38,342 nt of DNA, from positions 1 to 38,342 of the IMG/VR virus record IMGVR_UViG_3300044530_000062. One strand, given 5' to 3'. Position 1 is the stretch's first letter. Each line of letters begins with the position of its first letter. The notes beneath the pieces were generated by a model. It saw nothing but the letters and a program-made list of their open reading frames with translations. It had not been told where the DNA came from and searched no databases. Made by a program: the position numbers and the translations under genes. The DNA is from a virus. Shown piece by piece: positions 37,540 to 38,342 of the stretch.

Positions 37540-37751
37540 AGTGTCATCTCCCAGCCTGTCGGCTTTATTAAATGATGTTGTAAAAACTTTCTACACATCT
37601 TGTTGTCTAGTGAACTAACGTCCCTGCGCTTGCGTCTTTGCAAATGGTCTTGCACTCCTGCTACTACTGCACATCTCTTACATATTGTACTATCTGTTTT
37701 AAAGGCTGACTCTTCTTTGATTAAGTTACATACCTCGCATAGCCTATTCAT
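37536..37751 (-). CDS. Small protein with two CxxC knuckles
   Basis: A 71-residue basic protein. C5-x2-C8 and C24-x2-C27 ('LCEVCNLIK', 'TICKRCAVV') form one zinc site, followed by an Arg-rich helix ('DHLQRRKRRDVSSLDNKMC'). I chose ATG 37751, which overlaps the ThyX stop by 8 bases; a longer in-frame start lies inside ThyX. It ends in an ATGA overlap with the DUF3310 gene. A small nucleic-acid-binding protein is likely, function unknown. Confidence 0.65.
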   Translation of the reverse strand: MNRLCEVCNLIKEESAFKTDSTICKRCAVVAGVQDHLQRRKRRDVSSLDNKMCRKFLQHHLIKPTGWEMTL

Positions 37752-38328
37752 GCTCAAGCTCCACAAATACGTTTGGTGCAATTCCATGTAGCTGGCGGTT
37801 AATCTCATGCGCTACTTCTCGTATTTCCCACTGCACTTCTTTACCGCTACGTAGTTTAATGAAGTCATACCACGCTTGGAAGTTACCAACTACTAAAAGC
37901 TCTGTTGTTGTGCCTTGTGGAAGAATGAACCGTGCATCTTCTTTCTTTACGCCTTCGGCAATTAAATTTTTATAGACTTGAGTTAACTCAGCATACACAG
38001 TTTCAACTATTGTCTTATGTTCACCCTTAATTGATGGGGGTATTACACTTTCAACTTCACCTTCATTGCAATACCTCTGACTACGTTGCAAGAAATCTAA
38101 ATGCTTACTGCGAACAAACTGATGTGAGCAAATACGGCTAATGTCTGCAACTAAGAATGTCGCATGAGCAAAGCGCAGTGTAGATAGATGTCCTTTTGTT
38201 ACGCAGTGTTCTGCCCGTTTGATGCACTGCTCTGGTGATTGTTCACCTGTCTTACCGTAGCATATTCCTGCAAGTAACCCGATGTGTTCTTCGGGATTGG
38301 GTGTGCTTTGCACTAGGGTGACTTTCAT
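37744..38328 (-). CDS. thyX: ThyX-type flavin-dependent thymidylate synthase
   Basis: A 194-residue enzyme that makes dTMP from dUMP using FAD and methylene-tetrahydrofolate. 'EHCVTKGHLSTLRFAHATF' is the N-terminal ThyX pattern. The signature region is 'QFVRSKHLDFLQRSQRY': R73-S74-K75 stands where most ThyX proteins have R-H-R, with S83 at the usual seven-residue spacing. Further on, 'ARFILPQGTTTELLVVGNFQ' and 'WEIREVAHEINRQL' are typical. Length is a little under cellular ThyX, as usual in phages. ATG 38328 has TGAGGA 8 bases upstream. The change in the RHR motif is worth checking for function. Confidence 0.85.
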   Translation of the reverse strand: MKVTLVQSTPNPEEHIGLLAGICYGKTGEQSPEQCIKRAEHCVTKGHLSTLRFAHATFLVADISRICSHQFVRSKHLDFLQRSQRYCNEGEVESVIPPSIKGEHKTIVETVYAELTQVYKNLIAEGVKKEDARFILPQGTTTELLVVGNFQAWYDFIKLRSGKEVQWEIREVAHEINRQLHGIAPNVFVELEHE

Positions 38329-38342
38329 TTCGTATCCTCAGT

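Noticed and set aside
1-38342. tRNA genes, integrase or attachment sites
   Set aside because: No cloverleaf-like sequence and no recombinase gene were found by reading; nothing supports a prophage state.

Overview
This window is most of a tailed double-stranded DNA phage genome (Caudoviricetes). It probably has a short, podovirus-like tail: there are two head-tail adaptor-type proteins, a large tail-nozzle-type protein and a block of Gly/Ala-rich ejection-type proteins, but no tape measure, major tail tube or sheath gene. The gene families (a MCP with gpT-like C-terminal motifs, DUF6321, SU10-type adaptor, the 'LADRVKETT' and 'GHYDVKCLDVDGN' virion families, a ThyX-type thymidylate synthase) are those I associate with phages of aquatic proteobacteria. 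The host cannot be fixed from the sequence. No integrase, terminase, portal, DNA polymerase or RNA polymerase is visible. Portal and terminase presumably lie left of base 1 and replication genes right of 38342.

Layout. Bases 1-29721 are all on the + strand and form the virion and lysis module: major capsid protein C-terminus (cut by the left edge), terminator, HNH homing-type endonuclease, two small head proteins, a coiled-coil/membrane protein, a run of small Lys-rich proteins, adaptor, zinc-ribbon protein, second adaptor, a series of small beta-rich virion proteins, fibre/adhesin genes (8-12.5 kb), holin and M15 peptidase endolysin, tail nozzle, a C1q/TNF-like protein, a cupin-like protein, then the ejection-type block (16.4-29.7 kb) ending in an 1835-residue protein. 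A second HNH gene interrupts the ejection block. Bases 29749-38328 are on the - strand and hold nucleotide and DNA metabolism: ThyX, zinc-finger proteins, DUF3310, a Cas4/RecB-like nuclease, a small HNH protein, an SNF2 helicase, a conserved coiled-coil protein, an HTH protein, a zinc-containing SSB-like protein and a primase-helicase. The two arms converge on a hairpin terminator at 29728-29749.

How it works together. Both arms are tightly packed, with many ATGA or TAATG stop-start overlaps. Expression seems graded by intrinsic terminators after the capsid gene, after the next head gene and after the SSB-like gene. One strong sigma70-type promoter (TTGACA-17-TACAAT) on the - strand drives the HTH/SSB/primase group. 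Three genes not found by a simple length cut-off are annotated: 3852-3920 (22 aa), 5059-5196 (45 aa) and 36917-37045 (42 aa).

The most unusual signal is a short motif, aromatic/Met-Ala-x-Gly-Gly, repeated at least twelve times in five otherwise unrelated virion-module proteins, together with a shared C-terminal 'ATKG..KGK/ARG' tag on three small basic proteins. These look like common processing or docking signals for proteins packed into the particle. That is an inference.
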